A stretch of 63,811 nucleotides of DNA from Rhodanobacter sp. (GCA_030148505.1 JASBTI010000005.1:1-63811), one strand, 5' to 3'; counted from the stretch's first letter, positions 35,328-45,028 are shown. The notes: a model not told the origin generated them from the sequence alone. Numbers and translations: made by a program.

Positions 35328-36407
35328 TCAGCGGTGCCGATGGCGGTGGTGGATGTCAGGATAGTGTGGATGGCTGTGCACCAGCGGTTCGTGGATGTGC
35401 GGATGGCTGTGCGGTTCCTTGCCATCCCAGGGAAAATCGTGGTCGTGCTGGTGATGTTCGTCGTGGTGATGGCGATGTGCGTGGGCCAGGGCCTCGTGAG
35501 CATGTTCATGCGCGTGCCGCTCGCTGACATGCAGCCAGACACCGATGGCCATCAGTGTCCCCGCCAACCAGAAGGCGAGGCCGGGATGTTCGCCAAACAG
35601 CAGCAATGCCATCAGTGCACCGAGGAACGGCGCTGTCGAAAAATAGGCGCCAGTACGCGCGCTGCCCAAGCCCCGCAGGGCCAATACGAACAGTACCAGG
35701 CTCACCCCGTAACCGACAAAGCCCAGCAATCCGGTGGCCAGAAGGGGCAAGGCGGCAGGCAGTCGGTTGCCCAGGAGCAGTGCCAGGGTGAGGGTGATCG
35801 CGCCGGCTACACCGCCCTTGATTGCGGCGATCTGCACCGGATCGCCGGCTGACACGTGGCGGGTAAGATTATTGTCAATCGCCCAGCACAGACAGGCTCC
35901 CACGATGGCAAGAACTCCCCACGGAATGGCCTGGACAGGCCCGCCATGCCAGGAAAGCAGCACGCTACCGGCGACGATAGCCAGCATGCCCAGAAACACG
36001 CGGCGGTCGACGTTTTCACGAAATACCACCCACGCGATGACCGCGGTCAGCACACTTTCGAGATTGAGCAGCAGCGACGCCGTGGCCGCCGGCGTGATGG
36101 CCAGTCCCAGCATCAGCAGGATCGGTCCGAGCACGCCGCCCACCAGCACCGCACCGCCCATCCATGGCAGGTCGCGCCGCGTCAATGGGGCATCGCCAGC
36201 GACCGCTCGCCGTAGCTTGCGCAGTACCAGCCACAGTGATAAGCCAATACCCGAACCGGCATAGAGCAAGCCGGCAAGCAACAGCGGCGACATCGTTCCC
36301 AGCAGCAGTTTGGCCAGTGGCGTACTGATGCCGAACAGCGCGGCGGCCACCAATGCCTGGGTGATGGCCGTGGCACGGGGCTGGGAGAGGCGTTTCATCG
36401 AGCTCAT
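35328..36407 (-). CDS. EamA/DMT-superfamily transporter with His-rich tail
   Basis: The transporter of about 359 residues has ten helices in two EamA repeats (the first opening ITQALVAAALFGISTPLAKL). After helix 10 comes a cytoplasmic tail of some 60 residues packed with His and Asp pairs (HAHRHHHDEHHQHDHDF, later HSHPHIHEPLVHSH). Such tails bind Ni, Co or Zn. It is divergent from a CzcD gene and near an RcnR/FrmR-type repressor, so a metal-efflux role is likely although most EamA proteins move metabolites. The start at 36407 skips an unlikely N-terminal extension. Confidence 0.82.
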   Translation of the reverse strand: MSSMKRLSQPRATAITQALVAAALFGISTPLAKLLLGTMSPLLLAGLLYAGSGIGLSLWLVLRKLRRAVAGDAPLTRRDLPWMGGAVLVGGVLGPILLMLGLAITPAATASLLLNLESVLTAVIAWVVFRENVDRRVFLGMLAIVAGSVLLSWHGGPVQAIPWGVLAIVGACLCWAIDNNLTRHVSAGDPVQIAAIKGGVAGAITLTLALLLGNRLPAALPLLATGLLGFVGYGVSLVLFVLALRGLGSARTGAYFSTAPFLGALMALLLFGEHPGLAFWLAGTLMAIGVWLHVSERHAHEHAHEALAHAHRHHHDEHHQHDHDFPWDGKEPHSHPHIHEPLVHSHPHYPDIHHRHRHR

Positions 36408-36515
36408 GGTGCCTGGGTCATGTTGCGGTGGACAGGGCAGGATGACACAAGGTATTGCGCGATCACGTTTCACGACGGCCTGGCCCGAATGACTGGGAGG
36501 TCATTTCTTGTGATG

Positions 36516-36539
36516 ACATAACACCATGCCGGTCGCGTA
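36516..36539 (+). promoter_or_regulatory. Conserved upstream element of CzcD paralogue 2
   Basis: ACATAACACCATG followed by CCGGTCGCGTA matches the block before the first CzcD gene (12916-12939) with one mismatch. It lies 26 bases before the start codon and 108 bases from the divergent EamA start, so it could control both directions. An RcnR/FrmR-type regulator is encoded just downstream of this CzcD gene and is a candidate binder. Confidence 0.5.
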
Positions 36540-36565
36540 TTGTAGCGTTCGCAACGGAGACCTCG

Positions 36566-37543
36566 ATGAACACCGGCGAAGCCCACCCGCCTTCTCATAC
36601 GCACCCTCCAGGCCATACGCATGGTCATCCTCATGGCGTGTCTCGGGATGCTGACAAGCGTTATCTGACGCTGGCGTTGCTCCTGTTACTGGGGTTCATG
36701 CTGATCGAGGTGATAGTCGGCATGATGGCGAAGTCGCTGGCGTTGATTTCCGATGCCGGACACATGCTTACCGATGTCGGTTCGATCGGTTTGGCGCTAC
36801 TTGCCATGCGACTGGCCGGTCGTCCGCCCGGAGGCAGTTACACGTTCGGCCTCAAGCGGGTCGAGATCCTCAGTGCACAAGCCAATGGTCTGATCCTACT
36901 GCTGTTGGCGGGGTGGTTTGTGGTTGAAGCGGTCAGTCGGCTGTTCGATCCACCGGCAGTCCATGGTCTGCTGGTTACCGTAGTGGCCGTGGTGGGCATC
37001 GGTGTCAACCTGCTCGCTGTCTGGGCGATGGGCAAGGCCAATCGGCAAAGCCTCAACGTGGAAGGCAGCTTCCAGCACATACTCACCGACCTCTATGCCT
37101 TCATTGCCACCGCGGTTGCCGGCGCGATCATCTGGTGGACGGGATGGAATCGACTGGACTCCGTCGCCGCGCTGGTCGTGGCGGGACTGATGCTGAAAGC
37201 GGGCATCGGCCTGGTGCGGGAGTCAGGCCGGATCTTTCTGCAGGCGGCGCCACGTGGCATCGATCCCGACGTGATCTGCGCGGCGATTGTGGCGACGCCG
37301 GCAGTTACCCGGGTCGACGATCTGCACGTCTGGGAGGTGACTTCGGGGATGCCGGCGCTGTCGGCACACGTATTTGTTGAACATGAGGTCGATTGTCACG
37401 ACGTGCGCCGTAGTCTTGAGATGATGTTGCAAGAGCGCTTTTCGATCACCCACACCACGATCCAGACCGATCATGCAGTAGCGGGGCGATGTGCGACGGT
37501 GCCATGTCATCTGGACTCCCGAGAGGCGCATCGCGCCCGTTAA
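36566..37543 (+). CDS. czcD: CzcD-type cation diffusion facilitator, paralogue 2
   Basis: The 325-residue exporter is a close paralogue of 12966-13934 through most of its length. The N-terminal metal patch differs (HTHPPGHTHGHPHG). The helix-2 site SDAGHMLTDVGS and the cytoplasmic segment RVDDLHVWEVTSGMPALSAH are conserved. GGAG precedes the ATG. Two nearly identical exporters 23 kb apart are targets for recombination. It is followed after 172 bases by an RcnR/FrmR-type repressor. Confidence 0.9.
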   Translation: MNTGEAHPPSHTHPPGHTHGHPHGVSRDADKRYLTLALLLLLGFMLIEVIVGMMAKSLALISDAGHMLTDVGSIGLALLAMRLAGRPPGGSYTFGLKRVEILSAQANGLILLLLAGWFVVEAVSRLFDPPAVHGLLVTVVAVVGIGVNLLAVWAMGKANRQSLNVEGSFQHILTDLYAFIATAVAGAIIWWTGWNRLDSVAALVVAGLMLKAGIGLVRESGRIFLQAAPRGIDPDVICAAIVATPAVTRVDDLHVWEVTSGMPALSAHVFVEHEVDCHDVRRSLEMMLQERFSITHTTIQTDHAVAGRCATVPCHLDSREAHRAR

Positions 37544-37715
37544 TCCACGATCCGAAAACAGGTGGCTCTGGTTCGAAGCCGATCGGGGTAAGGGTAGGGC
37601 CTGCACGTTTGACGTTAGGGCGGTTGACCAGGGTGCGACAATTGCTCAATTGCGATCAGCGCTCCCGCCTACCTACCATTGCGTAGTTTTGACGAAGGAA
37701 AGGCAGGAAAACCTG

Positions 37716-37994
37716 ATGGCACATTTGGCGCACGACCATTCCAAGCTGCTTGATCGCGTACATCGTATCAAGGGCCAGGTCGAAGGTATTGAACGGGCCT
37801 TCATTCGGGAAAAGGATTGCGGTGAGATCATGCGGCAGATCGCTGCGGTACGGGGGGCGATCAACGGACTGATGAGCGAGGTGGTCGTAGACCACATCCG
37901 GTTTCATGTGGCCCATCCGGAGATCACGAGTCCCGACGAGCGTGCCAAAGGTGCCAGCGAATTGATCGAGGTGATTCAGAAATACATGAAGTAA
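37716..37994 (+). CDS. RcnR/FrmR-family metal- or aldehyde-sensing repressor
   Basis: This 92-residue all-helical repressor has the family core RVHRIKGQVEGIERAF, the sensor Cys in KDCGEIMRQIAAVRGAINGL and His in VVVDHIRFHV. N-terminal MAHLAHDH could supply further ligands as in RcnR (Ni/Co), whereas FrmR uses the Cys with formaldehyde. Adjacency to a CDF exporter and the His-tailed EamA gene favours metal. The longer frame from 37491 is rejected because AGGAAA lies just before the ATG at 37716. The leader contains a G-rich stretch (GGGGTAAGGGTAGGG near 37588), a possible operator. Confidence 0.82.
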   Translation: MAHLAHDHSKLLDRVHRIKGQVEGIERAFIREKDCGEIMRQIAAVRGAINGLMSEVVVDHIRFHVAHPEITSPDERAKGASELIEVIQKYMK

Positions 37995-38108
37995 CGCTGA
38001 TGCCGCTTCACCACCGACGAGCCGTCTGCACGGGGGTGAGGCCTTCCGTTCGATCGGGAGTCATGCCCTTGGTGGAACAACTCAATATCACGCACGAGGT
38101 TTAACGCA

Positions 38109-39467
38109 TCATCGGTCGGGCGAAGACGGTGCCTCAGGCTCGGGGGAGTTCCAGCCCACCAGCGTGCGCAGCGCGACCTGCTGCTCAAGCAAGGTCTCGT
38201 CGACGCGCAGCAGGGCCAGACGGCGGGCGAAGCCGTTCGCTTCCAGCTGGAGTTGCGCAGCTTCTGAAACGTCGCCGTGCATGGCGACCGCGTGCTCGTG
38301 TGCGAGGGTGCTGTCGCTGAAGGCGACGCCCTGCCGGAGTTCGACACGTTGCCGTTTGAGCAATTGCTGATCCTGCACAAGACGCTCGACGTCGTGCCGC
38401 GCGTTCAACAGGCGGACGCGGTAGGCGTCGTGCAACTTCTGGCGTGTGGCCTTGGCGATGGCGATGCGGCCACGGTTGCGATTGAACAGCGGCAAGCTCA
38501 GTGAGACCTGGAAGCCCTGGGTGCTGCTGCCATCGGTGCCCCGGGCCCGGGTAAAGCCCACGTTGATCGCGGGAAATTGTTGCCAGACAGTCTTGCGGTA
38601 GCGCGCGTCGGCGCTTTGATACCCGGCCGCCAACGCCAGCAGGTCGGGGCGCCGACGCGGCAGTGCCGCCATGTCATTGGCGAGCTGGGTGTCGTCGATG
38701 ACGGGCAAGGCGTCGGAACCCACCAGGGTGAGGCGTGCCTGCGGTAAGAGGCCGAGCAGTGCATTCAAGGCCTGGCGTGTTTTCAGCAACTGGCGTTCCA
38801 TGCGGTTGCGGCGCAGTTGCACGGCCTGCACCACGTCGAGGTCGGCGCCAACCTCGGTCAACGACACGTCACCGTGTGCCTGCGCCTGCACCAGCAGCGC
38901 ATGGTGCCTCTCGCGCAGTGCGGCCTCTCTGCGCAGCAATGCCAGCATCTGTGCTTCATAGCGAATGCGCACGAACAGTTGACGCGACGCCCCCACGACT
39001 TGCCATTCCTGCCACAGCACATTCAGGTCGACCTGCCGTGCGGAGGCGCTGGCAGCGCGCGTGCTGAGTCCGTGTGTCAGCAGCGCACCGAGATCGTAGG
39101 AGAGACCTAGCGCATAGGATGTCGTCGCTGAAGGCCCACCCGTGGGATACCCACGCGCCAGGTCCAGGACAGGGTCGGGCAGCAGGCGCGCGGCGAAGGC
39201 TTGCGCATGGCCGATACCGCGTTCGTCGCGAGCCAGCTGCAATTGCGGATTGTTGACCACTGCCAGCATGGCGACATCCGTCATGTCCAGGCCATGACGG
39301 GGATCGAACACGTGATGGCGCAACGGCGGCAACGACATCGTCGACGCATCGACCTTGATGCTGGCCGGATCGTTCGGTGCGTGCGCCTGGGTGGCCAGCG
39401 GCAGCGGGCTATAGGTGGCGCAACCGGCCAGCGACAGGGCAACGGCAAGCATCAGGCAACGTTTCAT
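38109..39467 (-). CDS. TolC-family outer-membrane efflux lipoprotein
   Basis: The 452-residue protein starts MKRCLMLAVALSLAGCATYS, with a lipobox Cys. It has the two outer-membrane-factor repeats (LDMTDVAMLAVVNNPQLQLA and RRRPDLLALAAGYQSADARY). It is the third component of a metal RND system and overlaps the RND gene by 4 bases. The partner pump is truncated and no adaptor is present, so the channel is an orphan here, though it may still be expressed from transposon-derived transcription. Confidence 0.82.
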   Translation of the reverse strand: MKRCLMLAVALSLAGCATYSPLPLATQAHAPNDPASIKVDASTMSLPPLRHHVFDPRHGLDMTDVAMLAVVNNPQLQLARDERGIGHAQAFAARLLPDPVLDLARGYPTGGPSATTSYALGLSYDLGALLTHGLSTRAASASARQVDLNVLWQEWQVVGASRQLFVRIRYEAQMLALLRREAALRERHHALLVQAQAHGDVSLTEVGADLDVVQAVQLRRNRMERQLLKTRQALNALLGLLPQARLTLVGSDALPVIDDTQLANDMAALPRRRPDLLALAAGYQSADARYRKTVWQQFPAINVGFTRARGTDGSSTQGFQVSLSLPLFNRNRGRIAIAKATRQKLHDAYRVRLLNARHDVERLVQDQQLLKRQRVELRQGVAFSDSTLAHEHAVAMHGDVSEAAQLQLEANGFARRLALLRVDETLLEQQVALRTLVGWNSPEPEAPSSPDR

Positions 39468-40095
39468 GACCGGTGCCCCCAGCGCAGATACAAGGCCGGC
39501 AACAGGTTGGTGGACAGCATTGCACTCCACAGCACGCCACCGAGTACGACAATCGCCAGCCCCTGCTCGGGCGCCGCGCCGGCGCCGAAGCCCAGCGCCG
39601 TCGGCAACATGCCAAGGGCGGCGGTGAGCGTGGTGAGCACGATCGGACGCAGCCGTTCGTTCACGGCCCGGCGCACCGCCTCGTCGGGGGCCATGCCTTG
39701 TTTTTCGTGGGCACGGACGTAGGCCAGCAATACGATGCCGTGATTCAGGCTGACGCCGACCAGGGTGAGCAGACCGATCAGGCCAGTGGCATTGAGGCCG
39801 ACGCCGGACATCGCCAGCGCCAGCGCCCCACCGGTAAACGCCAGCGGGGCTTGCAGCAACAGGATCAAGGGCAGTCGCAGGCCGCCGAACTGCAGGGCGA
39901 GAATGCCCAGAGTCAGGAATAGCGCGACGACAACGGCCACGCCCATCGCCTCGGCCGTGTGGATCAGCTCCGGATACATGCCGCCGAAGCTGATGCGGTA
40001 GCCGTGCGGCAGGCTCAGGCTGGACAGCGCGGCCTTGGCATCGGCAATGGTGCTGCCTAGAGCGCCGCGTGGCGTGGCCATGATGAGGGATGGCC
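39464..40095 (-). pseudogene. 3' end of an HME-RND pump truncated by a transposon
   Basis: About 200 C-terminal residues of a CzcA/CusA-type pump remain: ISFGGMYPELIHTAEAMGVA, helices LFLTLGILALQF onward, the family signature TGLIGLLTLVGVSLNHGIVL, and the last helix. The 5' 80 percent is missing at the boundary with the TnpA gene near 40095, and no matching half appears on the far side of the transposon. Insertion was therefore followed by deletion, or the element arrived with an adjacent deletion. Confidence 0.85.
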
Positions 40096-40105
40096 GAGAT
40101 TCGTG

Positions 40106-40130
40106 CGGAAACGCTCATTTAGGCCGTAAC
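40106..40130. repeat. Candidate left inverted repeat core
   Basis: CGGAAACG begins this block and CGTAAC ends it. The TnpA stop codon (40115-40117) lies inside, as is common in Tn3 elements whose tnpA runs into the terminal repeat. CGGAAA followed by TACG/TAAC resembles the inner part of Tn3 and Tn4430 repeats. Confidence 0.4.
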
Positions 40131-43100
40131 ACCTTGTTTTGACGCGCGCTTTGACTCCAGGCAGGCCGATTCTGCCCTGGCCGTTGATGGCCGAGCATGC
40201 GGGATAGTGGAATCTGGGAGTCGCGTCTCAAGGCCTCGATGGATCGGCTGGTATCGATGGTGTGCTGGCCAAGTCGGTTAATGTGCTGGGTACGATAGGG
40301 GCCGAGCGCTTCGATCATTTCTGGCGTGATCTCCCACCCCTCCCCGCGCAGCTCCACGAGTATTCGCTGCATCTGCTGGACGTTGTGAAACATGATCATG
40401 TTGGCGACGGCGTGGTTGTAGCGGATTAGCTTCTGCTGCTCGTGGCGAATCGTCTCGTCGATCAGGCCGTCGTTGGCGAAGAAGGCCCACTTCGTGAAGT
40501 GGTTGTAGGCCTCGCTCTTATTCGCTGCGGCGCTGACGGCCTTCCGCATGAGTGGATCTTCGATGTATTCCAGCAGGTAGATGGTGCGGTAGGCCGCGCC
40601 CATCTCATGCATGGCGTCGTGGATCTTGTTCTTCTGGCTCTTGTTGTTGAAGCGCCGCAGGATGGTTGAGGGGCTGATGCGGCCGAGTTTCATGGAAATG
40701 GCGTAGCGCAGGATGTCGCGGCAGTGCCGTTCGATGAGATCCCACTTGATCGAGCGGTTGAACAAAGCGTCGATGTGCTTGTAGCTCTTCTTCTGGCTCG
40801 GCCGATAGAGGTTTAGCTCCTTGAAGCGACGGATACGCGGCATCAGCTTGGCACCGAGGAAAGGTGCCAAGCCGAAGGCCACATAGTTCTGCGCGTGCGT
40901 GTCGCCGTGCAAATAGGTTGGCCGGATATCTGAAGCGTTCTCCTGGCAGAGATCGAGGATGTAGTGGCCCTCATAGGCTCCGCACGTGATGAAGCGCGAA
41001 TACAGCGCCACGTAGGTATCGGACACGATGTAGTAACCGATGCCGCCGTAGCCGCCATACCGGATGTGGAATTCGCTCATGATGGTGTTGTCGCGCATCG
41101 TCCACTTCGTGCCGTCCCCGGAAGCGGATTGGCCCGACCCCCAGTACGCTGGAAGCTCCAGCTTGTAATAGGCATTGATCACATCGTTGACGACACGGCG
41201 CAAGGTCTCCTCGTTGACGTACTTCAGATTGAGCCACGCGGCTTGCTTCCGGGAAAGATTCTTCACGCAGCGCGCCAATTCCGTGGGGCCGATGTTGCAG
41301 CCGTAGCAGAACAAGGTCAGCACGACACGTCGCAACAGGTCGTCGACGCGCCCCTCAGTACCAGCAAGCCGCTTGAAGTGTTTATCCACACCGAGCCATT
41401 TGGTGACGTCCACCAGGACGTCCACGATGGTCGTGGCCTCCATCCGGTCACTGATTTCCGTATCCAACCGGCCGATGGCTTCCGCCAGCGGCGTCTTCTT
41501 GAGTTTGCTGAGCACGATGTGTCCATCGACGATGCGGGCATCCGGGAGATTCGGGAATGCCTTGTCGACGCGCTCGCTGGTCGTGACCAGTTCGCCCTTG
41601 AGTTTTTTGACGAAGTCCTTGCCTGTGGCCGGCATCCCGGACACCTCGACAAACGCAGGCAGCTCACGGTCGAGCGTGGCGTCGTCGACAAGCTGCTCGC
41701 GGAAATCGTCGTAGGTGTTGCCGCCCGGAATGAAGACATCACCGGTGCTGATCTCGTCCTTGAGCTGGGTCAGAATGGCCAGTTCAAGGTACTTGCGGTG
41801 AATCTGCACCGACTCGGCGTCGTCTTTGGCGGCAACCACGACGTGTTTTCGCCAGCGGGATGACATCCAGTCAAGGTCACGGTCGACGTCGATCCCCAGA
41901 GCCTCGGGAGCGAGCAGCATGGCTTTCGCCGACCGGCATCGCTTCAGCACATCAAGCATGCGCTCCATGACCTTGTCGTCGCTCGCACTCTTGAGAGCGA
42001 TGAGATCCAGGCAGTTCATCAGGATGGATCGTTGCTGGCCATACGGGCGAAGGAGGAACGGCAGGTAATTCTTGCCGGCGTAGGCCAAGTGCTCCGTACA
42101 CTGGGTGATGAGGTCGGCGGGTTCGCCGTCAAGGCTTTCCTCAATGGCGGTCAGGCGTGCCTTGTTTGAACCTTTGCGAACGAAGGCCTCCAGCATGTCC
42201 TTGAGCTGGAGGACCAGACGCTCGGCCCGTTCGGTGTATTCCAAGTGATGAGCGACCAATTGCGAGGTCGCGTTGTTTTCCAGCGCCCGCATCATCTTGA
42301 CGAAGATTTCGCCGGCGTCGTCGAGCGTGTGGGCGTACTGTGCGCGGATGTAGATGACCGCAAGCGCATAGCGCTTGATCGGCTTCTGCGCACGCAATTC
42401 GCTGGCGTCCAGACTGGCTGCAACATCGTAAAAGTACCGGTGTTTGGGAATCGGCAGTGCCGGGGTGGGCATCTGCTCGGCCAAAGCACGCAGCCGTACG
42501 ACGTGCTGCAGGTAGTGCCGTGCCTCCTGGTTCGTGGGTTTACGCGATTCACGCTTCAGGGCATGCCACCCGGTGGTCGCGCGGTCGCCTGCATCCAACA
42601 GCCCGTCGATGGTTCGCTTGAGCTCCGGCGTGAGCTGGGCTTCTATCGCACCATAATGCCGATCATGCACCGCTTCCCGGGCTGCAGCCGCGATGCGATC
42701 CAACGCGGCGAAGGACGGGAGATCGTACCGGTGGTGCGCCAGTTCTTCGAGCATCGTATTGATGATGTCAGGGAGGACGCTGCGCAGTTCGGCGGCCTTC
42801 TCGGCCACCGTGGTTAGCCAGGCGGCGGCCTTCGCGTCGTAGGCGCGCACGCCGATGTAGTCGCGCATTTTCGCCAGGTGCCGTCGGCCGGTTGCAGACG
42901 CGTCGTACTGGCGCAACGCCGCGGCGGTTGGCATGCGGCGCGCATTGACCGATTCGGCAACCTTCAGCAGGAGGTGATTCGGTACGTCGACCAGATCGAC
43001 AAACCGCCCCAGCCGCTGATGCAGCTTCAAGTGGAATGCCGCGGCCAAGCGTCCGTCGGCTGTTTGCGCCAAGGTCTTGATGAACGCCCACTCCTCCGGC

Positions 43101-43183
43101 GAGACGGTGTAGTGGTTCTGGACTTCGGCATCGGATGGCTGCTGGTTGAGGAGTGGGTAGGCGGTCTCGTCGATCTTCGTCAT
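40115..43183 (-). CDS. tnpA: Tn3-family transposase TnpA, second type
   Basis: The 1022-residue transposase starts MTKIDETAYPLLNQQPSDAE. The catalytic triad is D690 in SGDGTKWTM, D761 in YLHGDTHAQNY and E891 in NKSEAYNHFTKWAFF. Signature blocks are RYGGYGGIGYYIVSDTYVAL and MPRIRRFKELNLYRPS. It is only distantly similar to the TnpA at 22762 and belongs to another branch of the family. The reading frame is complete. A tyrosine recombinase gene lies 18 bases upstream and they are probably co-transcribed. Confidence 0.93.
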   Translation of the reverse strand: MTKIDETAYPLLNQQPSDAEVQNHYTVSPEEWAFIKTLAQTADGRLAAAFHLKLHQRLGRFVDLVDVPNHLLLKVAESVNARRMPTAAALRQYDASATGRRHLAKMRDYIGVRAYDAKAAAWLTTVAEKAAELRSVLPDIINTMLEELAHHRYDLPSFAALDRIAAAAREAVHDRHYGAIEAQLTPELKRTIDGLLDAGDRATTGWHALKRESRKPTNQEARHYLQHVVRLRALAEQMPTPALPIPKHRYFYDVAASLDASELRAQKPIKRYALAVIYIRAQYAHTLDDAGEIFVKMMRALENNATSQLVAHHLEYTERAERLVLQLKDMLEAFVRKGSNKARLTAIEESLDGEPADLITQCTEHLAYAGKNYLPFLLRPYGQQRSILMNCLDLIALKSASDDKVMERMLDVLKRCRSAKAMLLAPEALGIDVDRDLDWMSSRWRKHVVVAAKDDAESVQIHRKYLELAILTQLKDEISTGDVFIPGGNTYDDFREQLVDDATLDRELPAFVEVSGMPATGKDFVKKLKGELVTTSERVDKAFPNLPDARIVDGHIVLSKLKKTPLAEAIGRLDTEISDRMEATTIVDVLVDVTKWLGVDKHFKRLAGTEGRVDDLLRRVVLTLFCYGCNIGPTELARCVKNLSRKQAAWLNLKYVNEETLRRVVNDVINAYYKLELPAYWGSGQSASGDGTKWTMRDNTIMSEFHIRYGGYGGIGYYIVSDTYVALYSRFITCGAYEGHYILDLCQENASDIRPTYLHGDTHAQNYVAFGLAPFLGAKLMPRIRRFKELNLYRPSQKKSYKHIDALFNRSIKWDLIERHCRDILRYAISMKLGRISPSTILRRFNNKSQKNKIHDAMHEMGAAYRTIYLLEYIEDPLMRKAVSAAANKSEAYNHFTKWAFFANDGLIDETIRHEQQKLIRYNHAVANMIMFHNVQQMQRILVELRGEGWEITPEMIEALGPYRTQHINRLGQHTIDTSRSIEALRRDSQIPLSRMLGHQRPGQNRPAWSQSARQNKVLRPK

Positions 43184-43201
43184 CGATACGTCGTTCCTGA
43201 C

Positions 43202-44470
43202 CTACTCCCAGCGGCGATCGCCCTTTCTTTCACGGATGGTCGCTTCCAGATAACAGGCGTTGTTGTCGGCAATACGGTACATGTCATCGAATATAACGGC
43301 GATGCTCTCTTCCAGTTCGGCATCGTCCGGGATACTTATGTGGAATCGGTAGCCCTCCGCATCGACACGCTGCGCGCGGTGCCGTGCCAGACAGGCCGCT
43401 TCGATGAGCTGTCGTGCCTTGGAACGCCGACGCGAGCTCTGCGTGTACGACCTCAGGGCGAACTGCACCGTGAGTTCCGCGTTGGGAATGGGGGCCGGAG
43501 TAGTTGCCGCGGGGAGTGCGGCTATCACTGCAGGTTGCGTCGATGGCGTTGCCGTGCTGGTCAGCAGAAACGGCAGGTTGGCGTCCACGTAACGCATGGC
43601 CGTATCGACCTTGCGCCATCCTACATACGCCATCAGGCTCTTGATGTCCCAGCCGTTGGCGTTGGCCCAGTTGGCAAAACCGCGCCGCAACGAATGCCCG
43701 CTGTACTCATGGGCCTGGCTCAGGCCTGCCTGCGCAAACACCCTGCGCAGGATCGGCACGATGCTGTCGACATCCAGCGGCGTGTCGCCCAGCTTTCCCC
43801 AACGGTTGATACCGACAAACAGGGGGCCTTCCGTTCGTTGGGATGCAGCGATCCATGTCTGCACAGCGTCGATCGGACACCAGCGCGACAGTGCAGGCAC
43901 TTTGAACGTGCGTCCATTGTTGTCGCGATCCGTCTTGCTGCGCGGTAGAAAGCCCGTCAACCCTTCGCCAGGCCGAAGGTCGAAGTGTTCGATACGCAAT
44001 CGAGTCAACTCGTCGGAGCGGAATCCCTGCCAGAAGCCCAGCAGCATCAGAGCGCGGTCACGCCGATGTTGCATCGAGCGCACAGCGTCACCGTTCTGCT
44101 CCGCCAAGATGGCTGCGCCGTCGAGCCAGTCGGCTACCGCACCCAGCTCGGTCAGCTGCAGTGGAACTGCCTGCTTCTCCATGGCTGGGTGCAAGGCCTT
44201 GATACCTTTGAGCACCTTGCGAACCAACGGGGCGCGTGTCGGATCGGCAAAACCCTGTTCGACATGCCAGTTCGCCAAGGCTGCCAAACGCTGCCGGAGC
44301 GTGTTGATGGAAAGCCGGTCGGCATGGTCGGCGAGATAGCGCGCCGTGCTGTCGGCGGTGGCAGGCAGGTGACCGCCCCATTCCACCTCGAAGTGACGGA
44401 TGGCCGAGGCGTAGCTGCGCTGCGTGTTGGCACGGGTTGCAGCGTCGAGATACGAGCGAAGATCAGCCAT
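43202..44470 (-). CDS. tnpI: TnpI-like tyrosine recombinase of the Tn3 element
   Basis: From MADLRSYLDAATRANTQRSY the protein has 422 residues. The catalytic residues are Arg in FWQGFRSDELTRLR, GHSLRRGFANWA (H-x-x-R) and Tyr in WRKVDTAMRYVDA. A C-terminal extension of about 120 residues beyond the Tyr (from LPFLLTSTATPSTQP) is unusual and of unknown use. The protein would resolve cointegrates. An earlier GTG at 44494 is possible, but neither start has a good ribosome site. Confidence 0.82.
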   Translation of the reverse strand: MADLRSYLDAATRANTQRSYASAIRHFEVEWGGHLPATADSTARYLADHADRLSINTLRQRLAALANWHVEQGFADPTRAPLVRKVLKGIKALHPAMEKQAVPLQLTELGAVADWLDGAAILAEQNGDAVRSMQHRRDRALMLLGFWQGFRSDELTRLRIEHFDLRPGEGLTGFLPRSKTDRDNNGRTFKVPALSRWCPIDAVQTWIAASQRTEGPLFVGINRWGKLGDTPLDVDSIVPILRRVFAQAGLSQAHEYSGHSLRRGFANWANANGWDIKSLMAYVGWRKVDTAMRYVDANLPFLLTSTATPSTQPAVIAALPAATTPAPIPNAELTVQFALRSYTQSSRRRSKARQLIEAACLARHRAQRVDAEGYRFHISIPDDAELEESIAVIFDDMYRIADNNACYLEATIRERKGDRRWE

Positions 44471-44583
44471 AAAATAAAGGAACTGGGTGCCCACTTGGAA
44501 GCGAAGATTTTACCCTGTGCATTCTCGACAGGGGTTTTCGCTAGATGTTCCCAGAGAAGGCGCGTGGCTTCCGCTGCAAGACT

Positions 44584-44609
44584 GTAACGAGCGACGATTG
44601 CCGTTTCCG
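44584..44609. repeat. Candidate right inverted repeat core
   Basis: On the minus strand this reads CGGAAACGGC and then ...CTCGTTAC, matching the left core at both ends (CGGAAACG and CGTNAC) with one base difference in length. It lies 114 bases beyond the recombinase start. Match quality is modest. The rest of 44495-44833 holds no gene I recognise. Confidence 0.35.
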
Positions 44610-44833
44610 TCTGGCGTGCCTGCTGGTGTCAGAAGGGATGGCCCTGCCTCCTTCATGAGCGGAATCGGTCACAGAAACCATTGCGCTTGGCGGCTACCGT
44701 AGACCGTTGCGATAGCCTTATGACTGGCTGTTCCGCGCAACAAATTGCGACTTGACAAACTTGAAAGGGTTTCAGGAAACTCACAAAAGTGTCTGTATCG
44801 CGATGTGAGCGTCTAGGATCGCACACACTTTAG

Positions 44834-45028
44834 GTGGTGGCCGAGCGCTTTCCAGACGCGGCGATCAGCGACCTGCATGCGTGGCGCGTCGGTCGAGCTG
44901 GCTACGCCTGCATCCTGGCCCTAGTAAGCCATTCCGAAATCGACCCCAACGCTGTGCGCAGCGCACTCGCGATACATGAGGAACTCTTCCACGTTACCGT
45001 GGAAGTCCAGAAGCCGGTCAAAAGTTAG
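44834..45028 (+). pseudogene. C-terminal fragment of a CDF-family transporter
   Basis: The 64 residues include RFPDAAISDLHAWRVGRAGY and [12 protein letters not shown], the cytoplasmic beta-alpha domain of a DmeF-type CDF exporter. All membrane helices are missing, so this is the 3' end of a gene cut by the transposon or an associated deletion. No function remains. Confidence 0.65.

Larger units (their letters stand above)
40096..44633. mobile_element. Tn3-family element with TnpA and TnpI-like recombinase
   Basis: TnpA and a tyrosine recombinase in the same direction form a compact element of about 4.5 kb, the plan of TnpI-type Tn3 transposons such as Tn4430. It interrupts an RND pump gene. 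The left end is set by the end of pump homology. The right end is a guess near an AGGGATGGCC (44634-44643) also found at 40086-40095. Candidate inverted-repeat cores lie at 40106-40130 and 44584-44609. No cargo genes are visible. Confidence 0.55.
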
